37,299 bases of DNA, taken from the NCBI GenBank assembly GCA_964408735.1, contig CAYPAX010000040.1:1-37299 (forward strand), read 5' to 3'. This document shows positions 23,913 to 32,895 of this stretch, one piece after another. How positions within the stretch are numbered: position 1 is the first letter of the stretch; every line of letters starts with the position of its first letter. This stretch comes from UBA7887 sp964408735 (GTDB taxonomy: Bacteria > Pseudomonadota > Alphaproteobacteria > UBA7887). A program made the position numbers and the translations under genes. Below the pieces are notes generated by a model. The model saw only the letters and a program-made list of their open reading frames with translations. It made no database searches and was not told where the DNA came from.

Positions 23913-24974
23913 CTAGTAGATCGCCACCGGCGCGCCCATGGAACCCGTGGCGCCGCGAATCGGGGCCGGGCTGTAGAAGTAGGCGAACTGATAGACGCCC
24001 ATGGAGGCCGCCTCGGAGAGCTTCATGTTCTCCTGGTTGATGATGCCATGGCGGGTCTGCAGGTACTGATGCACGCAGAACGCACAGGCCGGATCCGGAT
24101 TCGGAACCGCATCGCCGGGCCAGGTGTCGAAACCGGTCACGCCAGCCTTGACGTCTTCGGCGATCCAACGCGCCACTTCCATGCCGATACCGGGGCAGCC
24201 GTTATTGAAGGTGGCGGGATCTTCCCAATGCATCTCCCAGCCGCTGCGGAGGATGATCGCGTCGCCCGGCATACCGACATAGTCGCTCATGCCCTGAGCG
24301 GCGAGCGCGCCGCGCACGTCGTCCATGGAGATGACTTCGCCAGCCTGCATGCTGTCGACGCCGCGATAGCCGGCGATGTCGAGCAGGATGCCGCGGGCGA
24401 CGATCGGGTTCAGATGCTCGATGCCGAGCTTCTGCAGGCCATAGGGGCTACCCATCTCGGCTGCCGAGAAGCCGTTGTACCAGCGCATCTCGTTCTTGTC
24501 GCCGGCAGCGCCGACCTGGACGCCGATATGGCCGAGGCCATCGAACTGGGTGCCGACCTGGCCGACTTCGGTGGCCAGGAACTCGTCGTTCCACATGATC
24601 GCATTGGGACCGAATGGGCCACCCGTCGGCGTGCCGGGGATGCGCAGCGAGAACTTACGCGCACCGAACAGAGGCATGTCGGCGTGATATTCGTGGCCAA
24701 GCTTGAGGGTCTTGCCCTGCTTGATCTGCGCGATGGCGCGAAGCACGACTTCCGACTTCTTGTACCAATTGGTCGAGCCAGCCTGGTCGCCCTCGCCCCA
24801 TAGAGGGTTCGGCCACCACTTGGAGCCCAACGGCGTTTCCATTACGTCACCGTCGACCCACGGCTTGCCGATGCAGCCGTCGAGGTCTTCCGTCGTACAG
24901 GCACTGGCGACGCTGCTAACGGTCATGGCTGCGCCGACGAGGCCGGCAACAGCATAAATCTTGAGATTCTTCAT
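23913..24974 (-). CDS. Exported cyclase-family (kynurenine formamidase-like) hydrolase
   Basis: A 353-residue protein of the cyclase / kynurenine formamidase-like fold (PF04199). The metal site pattern appears as VGTQFDGLGHIG (Asp145, His149), a variant of the HxGTHxDxPxH seen in kynurenine formamidases, and the C-terminal region carries FCVHQYLQTRHGI and APIRGATGSMGAPVAIY. Residues 1-25 form a signal peptide (IYAVAGLVGAAMTVSSVASA), which puts the enzyme in the periplasm, unlike most cytoplasmic formamidases. The ATG at 24974 has GGGAGG before it. It has its own likely promoter and a strong terminator, so it is probably monocistronic. The substrate is not known. Confidence 0.87.
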   Translation of the reverse strand: MKNLKIYAVAGLVGAAMTVSSVASACTTEDLDGCIGKPWVDGDVMETPLGSKWWPNPLWGEGDQAGSTNWYKKSEVVLRAIAQIKQGKTLKLGHEYHADMPLFGARKFSLRIPGTPTGGPFGPNAIMWNDEFLATEVGQVGTQFDGLGHIGVQVGAAGDKNEMRWYNGFSAAEMGSPYGLQKLGIEHLNPIVARGILLDIAGYRGVDSMQAGEVISMDDVRGALAAQGMSDYVGMPGDAIILRSGWEMHWEDPATFNNGCPGIGMEVARWIAEDVKAGVTGFDTWPGDAVPNPDPACAFCVHQYLQTRHGIINQENMKLSEAASMGVYQFAYFYSPAPIRGATGSMGAPVAIY

Positions 24975-25033
24975 CGATATCCTCCCTAGGGATTTAGCCG
25001 CGCCAAATACCTCCCGATACCGGCGCATGGGGC

Positions 25034-25064
25034 ATTCTACGCGCGTCGGGACCCGAATTGTCAA
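25034..25064 (-). promoter_or_regulatory. Candidate promoter of the exported cyclase-family gene
   Basis: On the minus strand a perfect TTGACA (25064-25059) is followed 19 bases later by TAGAAT (25039-25034). The spacing is 2 bases longer than ideal. It would start transcription about 55 bases before the ATG at 24974. Confidence 0.45.
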
Positions 25065-25141
25065 GGCAGAGCTACTTTCTCGACACCAGAAAAACTGAGC
25101 TGCGGCGGTGGCTTGGCGCTAGGCGCGGGCCTTGGAGGTGG

Positions 25142-25147
25142 TATACT
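25142..25147 (+). promoter_or_regulatory. Possible -10 element of bamD
   Basis: TATACT lies 18 bases before the bamD ATG and would give a very short leader. No convincing -35 stands 16-18 bases upstream, so this is weak. Confidence 0.25.
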
Positions 25148-25165
25148 CGGGTCACCTGGAAAGAA

Positions 25166-26002
25166 ATGACGAACCCTTCGCAAGCACATCCGACCATCCA
25201 ATGGCGCAGCCGCGTGCTGGCGCTGGCGCTTGTCTGCGTCCTGGGTGTGGCCGTTGCGGGCTGCAGCAGCGACGAGGAAGAAGTCTATATCGAGCGCCCC
25301 GTCGAGGACCTCTACAACGAGGCCATGAACTTGCTGCTCGATGGCTCCTACAACTCGGCCGCCCGCGGCTTCGAGGAGGTGGAGCGCCAGCATCCCTATT
25401 CGGTCTGGGCCACCAAGGCGCAGCTGATGGCGGCCTTTTCCCATTATCAGAGCGCCAATTACGATGAGACCGTGCTGGCGGCAGAGCGCTTTATCGAGCT
25501 GCATCCGGGAAGCACGGATGCCGCCTATGCCCGCTACCTCGTCGGCCTTTCCTATTACGAGCAGATTTCCGATGTCGGCAGGGATCAGCGCAACACCGAG
25601 TTGGCGCTCGAATCCTTCGAGGACGTGGTGCTGCGCTATCCGGACACGCGCTATGCCCGCGATGCGGCGCTCAAGATCTCGCTTGCCCGCGATCATTTGG
25701 CGGGCAAGGAGATGGAGGTCGGGCGCACCTATCAGGATCTTGAGTTCTATCTCGCCGGAATCAACCGCTTCCGTAACGTGATCAGCCAATATCAGACCAC
25801 CACTCATGCGCCCGAAGCCTTGTTGCGCCTGACCGAATGCTATCTTGCGCTTGGCGTGATCGGTGAGGCGCAGGCAGCGGCTGCGGTGCTGGGCCACAAC
25901 TTCCCGGGCAGCGAATGGTACCGCGAAGCCTATGCGCTGCTTCAGGAAGAGGAACTCGAGCCGCGCCTGAGCGAGAGCTCGTGGCTGTCGCGGATATTCT
26001 GA
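25166..26002 (+). CDS. bamD: Outer membrane assembly lipoprotein BamD
   Basis: Lipoprotein of the BAM complex that folds beta-barrels into the outer membrane together with BamA. The 278-residue precursor has a lipobox ending AVAGC (Cys33), so the mature protein is lipid-anchored, followed by TPR repeats: LYNEAMNLLLDGSYNSAARGF, ERQHPYSVWATKAQLMAAFSHY, ERFIELHPGSTDAAYARYLV and a C-terminal RTYQDLEFYLAGINRFRNVI. The start at 25166 has GGAAAG upstream and gives the proper leader. recN follows after 42 bases and then ligA, an order common in Alphaproteobacteria. A small hairpin (AGCGCT repeated at 26002-26007 and 26015-26020) lies between bamD and recN. Confidence 0.95.
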   Translation: MTNPSQAHPTIQWRSRVLALALVCVLGVAVAGCSSDEEEVYIERPVEDLYNEAMNLLLDGSYNSAARGFEEVERQHPYSVWATKAQLMAAFSHYQSANYDETVLAAERFIELHPGSTDAAYARYLVGLSYYEQISDVGRDQRNTELALESFEDVVLRYPDTRYARDAALKISLARDHLAGKEMEVGRTYQDLEFYLAGINRFRNVISQYQTTTHAPEALLRLTECYLALGVIGEAQAAAAVLGHNFPGSEWYREAYALLQEEELEPRLSESSWLSRIF

Positions 26003-26044
26003 GCGCTCTGCCGCAGCGCTGAGGGCTTGGGTCGGGGAAGGGGC

Positions 26045-27712
26045 ATGCTGGCGCGCCTGTCGATCCGCAACGTCGTACTGATCGAAAGCCTGGATCTGGA
26101 TCTGGGCTCTGGCCTGTGCGTGCTAACGGGCGAGACCGGGGCCGGCAAGTCCATTCTGCTCGATGCTTTGGGCCTGGCGCTAGGTCGCCGTGCCGACGCG
26201 GCATTGGTGCGCGCGGGTGCCGAGCGGGCGAGCGTCAGCGCGGTCTTCGAGGTGCCGCCGGCAGCCCAGGCCTGGCTCGCCGAGCACGATCTCGACGCGG
26301 GGGATGAGCTGGTGCTGCGCCGCAGTCTCGGCGCCGACGGGCGCAGCCGCGCTTTCGTCAACGACGCGCCGGTTACCGTGGCAGCGCTCGGTCAGCTCGG
26401 CGGGCTTCTGGTCCAGGTCTATGGGCAGCATGACAAGCTGGGTCTGATGGACCCGGCGACCCACCGCGACGCCCTCGACAGCTTTGGCGGGCTTGGTAAG
26501 GCGCGCCAGGCCACGGCCGAGAGCCACGCGCATTGGCACGAGGCGGATGAAGCACTGGCTGTGGCCGAGGCGGAGGCTGCCGCCGATCGTGCCGACCGCG
26601 AGGCCTTGGAAGGCGCACTCGCCGCATTGGACGAGCTTTCTCCGCAAGCGGGCGAAGAAGTGCGCCTGGCGGCGGAGCGCAGCCGCATGATGGCTGCCGA
26701 GAGCATTGCCGCCGCGCTAGACGAGGCAGCCAAGGCACTCTCGGAGAACGGGCGCACGGTCGAGGAAATTCTGGGGTCGGCCCAACGCGCGGTGGAAAGG
26801 GTGCGCGGCTCGGCCGGCGGCGCCTTGGATGCAGCCGCTGCGGCGCTCGAACGCGCGCTTATCGAGGCCGGCGAGGCCGGCGTGCAACTCGATGCCGCCG
26901 CCGCCGCTCTCGATGCCGAGCCCGGCCGTCTCGACCATGTCGAGGAGCGCTTGTTTTCCTTGCGCGCGGCGGCCCGGCGCCACGACTGCGCCGTCGACGC
27001 CCTGCCCGAGGTGCGCGACAGCCTGGCAGTGCGGCTTGCAGCGCTCGATGCGAGCGAGGCCGGACTGGCATCGTTGCGTGAGGCCGCCGCCGCCGCGCGT
27101 GCGGATTTTGCCGCCGCCGCCAAGGTGCTCGGGGAGGGCCGCGCGAAAGGGGCCAGGCGCCTCGATCGGGCGGTGGGCGGCGAGCTGGGTGCCCTGCACC
27201 TCGGCAAGGCAAGTTTTGCGACAGCTATAGAGCCGCTTGAAGAGGCACGCTGGGGGCCGGCAGGGGCGGAGCGGGTGCACTTCCGCGTCGCTACAAATCC
27301 GGGCCAGCCGGCGGCACCATTGAGCGATATCGCCTCGGGCGGCGAGCTGTCGCGCTTCATGCTCGCTTTGTGCGTCGTGCTTTCCGCCACCATGGGAACC
27401 GCGAGCCTGGTCTTCGACGAGATTGACAGCGGCGTTGGCGGCGCGGTCGCCGATGCCGTCGGCAAGCGCTTGGCCAGGGTGGCCGAGGCGAGCCAGGTTC
27501 TGGTGGTCACCCATCAGCCCCAGGTCGCCGCCCTTGCCGAATGCCATTTCCGCGTTGCCAAGAAGAGCCGCAAGGGCAGCACGGCGACCGATGTCGAAGC
27601 TTTGGCGGCGGCCGAGCGCCGCGAGGAGATCGCACGCATGCTGGCGGGCGCCGAGGTTACCGAAAGCGCCCGCGCCGCTGCCGACAGCCTGATCGCCGGC
27701 GGCGGCGCATGA
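26045..27712 (+). CDS. recN: DNA repair protein RecN
   Basis: SMC-like ATPase of double-strand break repair, 555 residues. The N-terminal Walker A is GETGAGKS (29-36) after LSIRNVVLIESLDLDL. A long alanine-rich coiled coil (about 155-370) follows, with the hinge-like middle, then the ABC signature ASGGELSRFML (about 428) and Walker B LVFDEIDSGVGG (about 454), ending VVTHQPQVAALA. The start at 26045 follows GGGGAAGGGG. Its TGA overlaps the ligA ATG (27709-27712). The coiled coil is notably rich in Ala and Glu, as expected for a high-GC genome. Confidence 0.96.
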   Translation: MLARLSIRNVVLIESLDLDLGSGLCVLTGETGAGKSILLDALGLALGRRADAALVRAGAERASVSAVFEVPPAAQAWLAEHDLDAGDELVLRRSLGADGRSRAFVNDAPVTVAALGQLGGLLVQVYGQHDKLGLMDPATHRDALDSFGGLGKARQATAESHAHWHEADEALAVAEAEAAADRADREALEGALAALDELSPQAGEEVRLAAERSRMMAAESIAAALDEAAKALSENGRTVEEILGSAQRAVERVRGSAGGALDAAAAALERALIEAGEAGVQLDAAAAALDAEPGRLDHVEERLFSLRAAARRHDCAVDALPEVRDSLAVRLAALDASEAGLASLREAAAAARADFAAAAKVLGEGRAKGARRLDRAVGGELGALHLGKASFATAIEPLEEARWGPAGAERVHFRVATNPGQPAAPLSDIASGGELSRFMLALCVVLSATMGTASLVFDEIDSGVGGAVADAVGKRLARVAEASQVLVVTHQPQVAALAECHFRVAKKSRKGSTATDVEALAAAERREEIARMLAGAEVTESARAAADSLIAGGGA

Positions 27713-29751
27713 GCACGCCGGACGAGGCCGCCACCGAACTTGAGCGCCTGGCCAAGCTTATCGCCTATCACGACGAACTTTATTACGCCCACGACGACCC
27801 CGAGATTTCCGACGCGAAATACGATGCCCTGCGTCGGCGCAACCAAGAGATTGAAGCACGCTATCCCGCACTGGTCAGGGCCGACAGCCCTTCGCAGCGG
27901 GTCGGCGCGCCGCTGGTGGGCGGCTTTCGTCGCATGGCCCATGCGCTGCCGATGCTGTCGCTCGCCAACGCCTTTGACGACGACGACGTGGCCGAGTTCC
28001 GTGCCCGCATCGTCCGCTTTCTCGATCTCGACGATGATGCGGAATTGGCCATGGTTGCCGAACCCAAGATAGACGGCTTGTCGGCTTCGCTGCGTTACAG
28101 GCGCGGCCGCCTGGTTCTCGGCCTCACCCGCGGCGACGGGCGCGAGGGCGAGGACATCACGGAGAACCTGCGCACGCTCGGCGATGTTCCGGAAGTGCTT
28201 GAGGGCAAGCCGCCGGCGATTCTCGAAGTGCGTGGCGAGGTCTTCATGACCAAGACCGATTTCGCCGCCCTCAATACCCAGCGCGATGCTGCCGGTGAGC
28301 CGCTCTACAAGAACCCCCGCAACAGTGCCGCCGGCAGTCTGCGTCAGATCGACCCGGCCGTCACTGCTTCGCGGCGGCTCAGTTTCGCGGCCTATGCCTG
28401 GGGCGAGGTCAGCGCGCCGCTCGGCGACACCCTTTGGCAGGCGCGCGAGCGCCTGCGCGGCTACGGTTTCCGCCTGGGCGATGCGGAGCGCTGCGCCGAT
28501 CTCGCGGCCATGCTGGACTATTACACGCGTGTCGTCGGGAGCCGCGCCGGGCTCGACCATGACATCGACGGCGTGGTCTACAAGGTCGACCGGCTGGACT
28601 GGCAAGAGCGTCTCGGTGCGGTCAGCCGCAGCCCGCGCTGGGCCATTGCGCACAAGTTTCCGGCCGAGCGCGCCACCACCCGCCTCGAAGAAATCATCAT
28701 ACAGGTCGGGCGTACAGGCGCCTTGACGCCGGTCGCCAACCTGGCGCCGGTCACGGTCGGCGGCGTGGTGGTCTCGCGCGCCAGCCTGCATAACGAAGAC
28801 CTGATCGCCGAGAAGGACATCCGCATCGGCGACACCGTGGTCATCCAGCGCGCCGGCGACGTCATCCCGCAAGTGGTCGAGGTGGTGCTCGACAAGCGTC
28901 CGGATGACGCTGCGCCGTTCGTGATGCGGCAGACCTGCCCTGTTTGCGAGTCAAGCGCCGTACGCGAGCCGGGCGAGGCGGTGCGGCGCTGTACCGGCGG
29001 GCTGATCTGCCCGGCCCAGGCGGTCGAGCGCTTGCGCCATTTCGTCAGCCGCGACGCCTTCGACATCGAGGGCCTTGGCGAAAAGCAGATCGCCGCCTTC
29101 TGGGCGGAGGAATGGGTGCGCCAGCCCGCGGACCTGTTCCGCCTTGGCGAGCGTGCCGAGGATTTGGCGGCGCGCGAGGGCTGGGGCGAGACTTCGGTGC
29201 GCAATTTGCTGGCGGCGATCGAAGGGCGGCGGCGCATTGGCCTCGACCGATTCGTCTACGCACTCGGTATTCGACAGGTGGGCCAGGCCAATGCCCGCCT
29301 GCTGGCCCAGGCCTATGGCAGTCTGGATGCTCTGCGGCAGGTGATGACGGAAGCCAAGGATGAGGAGAGCGAGGCCTATCGCGGCCTGGTGGCGATCGAC
29401 GGCATCGGGCCCAAGGTGGCGGCGGATATCGTCGATTTCTTCGCCGAGCCCCATAACCGGGAGGCGGTCAAGGCGCTGGCCGAAGTCGTCATGGTCGAGG
29501 ACTTTGTCGTCGCGGCCTCGGAATCGCCGGTGGCGGGTAGGACGGTGGTCTTTACCGGCAAGCTCGAGACCATGAGCCGGGCAGAGGCCAAGGCACGGGC
29601 GCAGGCGCTGGGCGCCAAGGTGGCCGGCTCGGTGTCAGGCAAGACAGACTATCTGGTGGCCGGCGCCGAAGCCGGCTCCAAGCTCAAGAAGGCACGCGAG
29701 CAGGGCATTGCGGTGCTCAGCGAGGCCGAGTGGCGCGAGCTCACAGGATAG
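27709..29751 (+). CDS. ligA: NAD-dependent DNA ligase LigA
   Basis: Replicative and repair DNA ligase of 680 residues, the normal family length. An N-terminal Ia domain (1-70, YYAHDDPEISDAKYDAL) precedes the adenylation domain with the lysine nucleophile Lys120 in AEPKIDGLSASLRY, an OB fold (RAGDVIPQVVEV), the four-cysteine zinc finger (TCPVCESS ... RCTGGLICPAQ), helix-hairpin-helix repeats (YALGIRQVGQANARLLA, IDGIGPKVAADI) and a C-terminal BRCT domain (VVFTGKLETMSRAEAKA). Translationally coupled to recN by ATGA. Its stop is one base from the end of a small convergent gene. Confidence 0.97.
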   Translation: MSTPDEAATELERLAKLIAYHDELYYAHDDPEISDAKYDALRRRNQEIEARYPALVRADSPSQRVGAPLVGGFRRMAHALPMLSLANAFDDDDVAEFRARIVRFLDLDDDAELAMVAEPKIDGLSASLRYRRGRLVLGLTRGDGREGEDITENLRTLGDVPEVLEGKPPAILEVRGEVFMTKTDFAALNTQRDAAGEPLYKNPRNSAAGSLRQIDPAVTASRRLSFAAYAWGEVSAPLGDTLWQARERLRGYGFRLGDAERCADLAAMLDYYTRVVGSRAGLDHDIDGVVYKVDRLDWQERLGAVSRSPRWAIAHKFPAERATTRLEEIIIQVGRTGALTPVANLAPVTVGGVVVSRASLHNEDLIAEKDIRIGDTVVIQRAGDVIPQVVEVVLDKRPDDAAPFVMRQTCPVCESSAVREPGEAVRRCTGGLICPAQAVERLRHFVSRDAFDIEGLGEKQIAAFWAEEWVRQPADLFRLGERAEDLAAREGWGETSVRNLLAAIEGRRRIGLDRFVYALGIRQVGQANARLLAQAYGSLDALRQVMTEAKDEESEAYRGLVAIDGIGPKVAADIVDFFAEPHNREAVKALAEVVMVEDFVVAASESPVAGRTVVFTGKLETMSRAEAKARAQALGAKVAGSVSGKTDYLVAGAEAGSKLKKAREQGIAVLSEAEWRELTG

Positions 29752-29752
29752 A

Positions 29753-29923
29753 TCACGCGGCGTCGGCGTATTCGAGCTGCAGCAGGGTCTTGCACAGGGT
29801 ATTCAGGATCCGCTGATACTCGGAAGGGTCGACGGATACGCCGTTGTGGAACTGCTCGACCACATTGTCGAGCTGGGCACGCAGGGCGTCGGCGCGGCGG
29901 GCTGTTTCCTGGCGATCGGTCAT
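29753..29923 (-). CDS. Small hypothetical protein, 56 residues
   Basis: A complete small open frame read by eye: it begins MTDRQETARRADALRA and ends LLQLEYADAA, with the middle DNVVEQFHNGVSVDPSEYQR. The ATG at 29923 has a good ribosome site, GCGGAGAAG, and the frame fills the space up to the ligA stop almost exactly, which supports it being real. It is hydrophilic, probably two helices with no membrane segment, and has one cysteine. I do not recognise a family. It is divergent from the DUF1499 gene across a 218-base space with a 14-base palindrome. Confidence 0.65.
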   Translation of the reverse strand: MTDRQETARRADALRAQLDNVVEQFHNGVSVDPSEYQRILNTLCKTLLQLEYADAA

Positions 29924-30035
29924 GGATCTTCTCCGCTGTTTCGGCTTGCCGGGGTCATCCCGGGGCCAGGACGGAGCATGTTCCGAAGCGCGGATTTCCT
30001 AAGTGATGGCGCGCACATATGCGGCCTAGCCGGTC

Positions 30036-30049
30036 GTGACGGCCGTCAC
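30036..30049. promoter_or_regulatory. 14-base perfect palindrome, possible operator
   Basis: GTGACGGCCGTCAC is a perfect palindrome in the divergent space between the 56-residue gene (minus, start 29923) and the DUF1499 gene (plus, start 30142). Position and symmetry suit a dimeric regulator. No regulator can be named. Confidence 0.35.
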
Positions 30050-30141
30050 CATGCGAGCACATGGTTGATTTGTCGGGGATGGGGTGGAAACATGCGCCTT
30101 CGCGGCAACGCCGTGACCAATAGGCTTGGCAGGGGGAAACG

Positions 30142-30975
30142 ATGGCTGACACCGGGACTTTGGCCGATAGGCGATATTCGAAATTCGCGGCGCTGGGGGC
30201 GCTGCTTGGGATCGTGTCGGTGGGTGCCCTTTTCGCTGCCGCCGCCGGCTACCGCGCCGGGCAGGGGGAATTTCCCTTTGTGCCGGCGGAGCTGCAGTGG
30301 GATTACAAGTTCGCCCTGGGCACGATCATCCAATATGCTGCCTATGCTGGCATTGCGGCCGGCGTGTTCGGTCTGATGGGTCTTGGCGCCACCCTGCCCG
30401 GGTCGGCAAAGCGGGGCTTTGCCGCGGCACTCATCGCCGTCGTGCTAGGCTTTGGCGGCGGCGGCAAGATTGCCGAGCTGTACTTGAAGGTGCAGATGAA
30501 CCCCTTCATCCACGACATCACCACCAATACCGCCAACCCGCCGCAATTCGTCGATGTGGTGGGCGCGCGCGAAGCCTTTGCCCAGGTCACCCTGGATAAG
30601 CTCAACGGCCTCGAATACACCGCCGACGTGGCGCTACAGCAGAACGCGGCGCAAGCGCGGCCGGGCTATCCGGACCTCTCACCCGTGGAGACCAGCGAAG
30701 CCCAGGCCGTGGTCTTCGACAAGGCCCTGGCGCTTGTCGAGAGCGAGGGCTGGGAGCTGGTCGCCAGCGTGCCCGCGGAAGGGCGCATCGAGGCCACCGC
30801 GATGACGCCCTATTTCAAGTTCCGCGACGACGTGGTGCTGCGCATCGCTGCGGCCGGGTCCGGCACACGCGTGGACATGCGCTCCGCCAGCCGCGTCGGC
30901 CGCTCGGACGTTGGCGTCAACGCCGAGCGCATCGCTGCCTTCATGGGGCGCCTGAGGATCGCGACGGGCGGTTAG
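30142..30975 (+). CDS. DUF1499 domain membrane protein
   Basis: A 277-residue protein with three predicted membrane helices (about 17-38, 60-82, 90-107) followed by a soluble DUF1499 domain (about 130-275). The domain has ANPPQFVDVV near its start, then YPDLSPVETSEAQAVVFDKA, GWELVASVPAEGRIEATAMT and a closing basic segment RSASRVGRSDVGVNAERI, which are DUF1499 hallmarks. Its biochemical role is not known to me. GCAGGGGGAAACG before the ATG is a good ribosome site. It stands alone, with a 138-base space before the next gene. Confidence 0.85.
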   Translation: MADTGTLADRRYSKFAALGALLGIVSVGALFAAAAGYRAGQGEFPFVPAELQWDYKFALGTIIQYAAYAGIAAGVFGLMGLGATLPGSAKRGFAAALIAVVLGFGGGGKIAELYLKVQMNPFIHDITTNTANPPQFVDVVGAREAFAQVTLDKLNGLEYTADVALQQNAAQARPGYPDLSPVETSEAQAVVFDKALALVESEGWELVASVPAEGRIEATAMTPYFKFRDDVVLRIAAAGSGTRVDMRSASRVGRSDVGVNAERIAAFMGRLRIATGG

Positions 30976-31045
30976 GCCAAGACCTCGGGGCACCAATATC
31001 GCCGCGGGGCGAATGCACCGGCGCCGTGGAGAGTACCGGTTCGGC

Positions 31046-31074
31046 TTGAGCGCCTCTGCGCTGATGCGTAGGCT
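31046..31074 (+). promoter_or_regulatory. Candidate promoter of the adenylate/guanylate cyclase gene
   Basis: TTGAGC (31046-31051), a 17-base spacer and TAGGCT (31069-31074) lie 40 bases before the cyclase ATG. The match to sigma70 consensus is moderate. Confidence 0.3.
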
Positions 31075-31113
31075 TGGTAACCTTGAGGGCAGGGCGCGAA
31101 TCGAGGGGCTCCG

Positions 31114-32895
31114 ATGGAAGGGCCGGGAGTCGAGCAGAGGCTGGCGGCGATACTGGCTGCGGACGTGGCCGGGTATACGCGGCTAATGGCCGGTGACGAA
31201 CCTGCGACCATCAGCACCATCACCGAATACCGCGATATCTTCCGGAGCCATATCGAAGCCAATGGCGGGCGTGTTGTCGACATGGCTGGCGACAGCATCC
31301 TCGCTGTGTTCAACAGTGCAGCGGGAGCCGTCAAGGGAGCGGTCGAGGCACAAGGTGAGGTCGCCGAGCGCAACACATCGTTGCCGGAAGCCCGTCGCAT
31401 GCGTTTTCGTATCGGCATCAATCTTGGCGATATCCGGGAGGCCGACGATGGCACGATCTATGGCGATGGCGTGAACGTTGCCGCGCGTCTGGAAGGCCTG
31501 GCCGAGCCGGGTGGGGTGATGATCTCGGACTTCGCCTACCAACAGGTGCGGCGCGATCCGGACGTCACCTTCCATGATGCGGGCACATTCGAGGTGAAGA
31601 ACCTCAGCGAGGCGGTGCGCGCCTATCGTCTTGCCACCAGCGTCGAGGAAAGGCCGCTGACCACTCCAATGCCGATAGAGAAATCCTCGATCGCTGTTCT
31701 GCCGTTCGACAACATGAGCCGCGACCAGGAGCAGGAGTATTTTTCCGATGGCATCACCGAGGACATCATTACCGCTCTGTCACGAATTCGCTGGCTAACC
31801 GTAATTGCCCGCAACTCCAGCTTTACCTACAAGGGCAAGGCAGTTGACGTGAAACAGGTCGGACGCGAAATGGGCGTACGCTATGTGCTTGAAGGCAGCG
31901 TGCGCCGAACCGGAAACCGCGTGCGTATTACCGCCCAGCTGATCGAAGCGGAGACCGGCACCCATATCTGGGCCGAGCGCTACGACCGCGACCTCGGCGA
32001 CATCTTTGCGGTCCAGGACGAGATAACCGAGACCATCGCCACCGCCATCGAGCCCGAGATCGGAGCAGCGGAAATGGAGCGGGCGCGACGCAAGCCGCCA
32101 GGCGATCTGAGCGCCTGGGACGCCTATCAGCGCGGTCTTTGGCACAGCTATCGCTACACTGCGGCAGACAACGCTACGGCGAAAGACTTTCTCGAGCGCG
32201 CGATAGCCATCGATCCCGACTTCGGGCCGTCGCATGCAGCCCTCGCCTACAACCATTTTTGCGATGTCATCTATGGCTACAGTGCCGACCGCAAGGTGAG
32301 CATTGCGGCGGGACTGGCGACGGCGAAGACAGCCGTGGCACTCGATGAAAGGGACCCTTTTGCCCACAGCAATCTGGGGCGCCTCTATACGATGATGGGA
32401 GAGCACGCCTTGGCCGAAGACGCGTTGCGCAGGGCATTGGCGCTGAGCCCGAGCTTCGCCCTGGCACATTTCAGCATGGGCCTGGTTCTGCAGCAGGCGG
32501 GGCGATCAGAGGAGGCCTTGCCCGAGCTCGAGCTGGCAATGCGGCTGAGCCCGCATGATCCGCAAAAGTGGCTGTTCGAGCTGATATCCGCTCTGGCGTG
32601 CCTGCAACTGGGCGACGACGAGCGTGCGCTGGCCTGGGGGCGAATGGCGGTCGGCCACCCGACCGCCCAATTCTGGGCCCATGCGGCGCTTGCCTCTGCC
32701 CTTGGGCAACTGGGACAAACCGAAGAGGCACAGCCGGTCTTGAAGGCATTGCTGGAATTGAACCCGACGTTCTCACCGGACTTCGTTCGCCGCGTGTGGC
32801 CCAACTGGAATGAGGATGGTTTTGCACGCCTGATGGACGGTTTGCGCAAGGCCGGCCTGGACATACCCGACGAGCAGGAAACGGAGGCGCACTAA
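31114..32895 (+). CDS. Class III nucleotide cyclase fused to TolB-like and TPR domains
   Basis: A 593-residue multidomain protein. Residues 8-180 form a class III cyclase domain: metal-binding Asp17 (LAADVAGYTRLM) and Asp60 (MAGDSILAVF), and GDGVNVAARLEG with Asn121 and Arg125. Asp56 stands where classical adenylate cyclases have the adenine-selecting Lys, a variant common in such proteobacterial proteins, so nucleotide choice is open. Residues about 190-310 form a TolB-N/FlgO-like module (SIAVLPFDNMS, YFSDGITEDIITALSRI, YVLEGSVRRTGNRVRITAQL), and about 330-590 carry TPR repeats. There is no membrane helix. It may make cAMP or cGMP in response to a protein partner bound by the TPRs. The GAGGGG ribosome site fits the chosen start. 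Confidence 0.9.
   Translation: MEGPGVEQRLAAILAADVAGYTRLMAGDEPATISTITEYRDIFRSHIEANGGRVVDMAGDSILAVFNSAAGAVKGAVEAQGEVAERNTSLPEARRMRFRIGINLGDIREADDGTIYGDGVNVAARLEGLAEPGGVMISDFAYQQVRRDPDVTFHDAGTFEVKNLSEAVRAYRLATSVEERPLTTPMPIEKSSIAVLPFDNMSRDQEQEYFSDGITEDIITALSRIRWLTVIARNSSFTYKGKAVDVKQVGREMGVRYVLEGSVRRTGNRVRITAQLIEAETGTHIWAERYDRDLGDIFAVQDEITETIATAIEPEIGAAEMERARRKPPGDLSAWDAYQRGLWHSYRYTAADNATAKDFLERAIAIDPDFGPSHAALAYNHFCDVIYGYSADRKVSIAAGLATAKTAVALDERDPFAHSNLGRLYTMMGEHALAEDALRRALALSPSFALAHFSMGLVLQQAGRSEEALPELELAMRLSPHDPQKWLFELISALACLQLGDDERALAWGRMAVGHPTAQFWAHAALASALGQLGQTEEAQPVLKALLELNPTFSPDFVRRVWPNWNEDGFARLMDGLRKAGLDIPDEQETEAH

Noticed and set aside
25061..25897. Long minus-strand open frame opposite bamD
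   Set aside because: It mirrors the high-GC codon pattern of bamD, has no recognisable motif or ribosome site, and bamD is certain.
26419..27510. Long Ser/Ala-rich minus-strand frame opposite recN
   Set aside because: Low-complexity translation of the antisense of an Ala-rich coiled coil; no family features.
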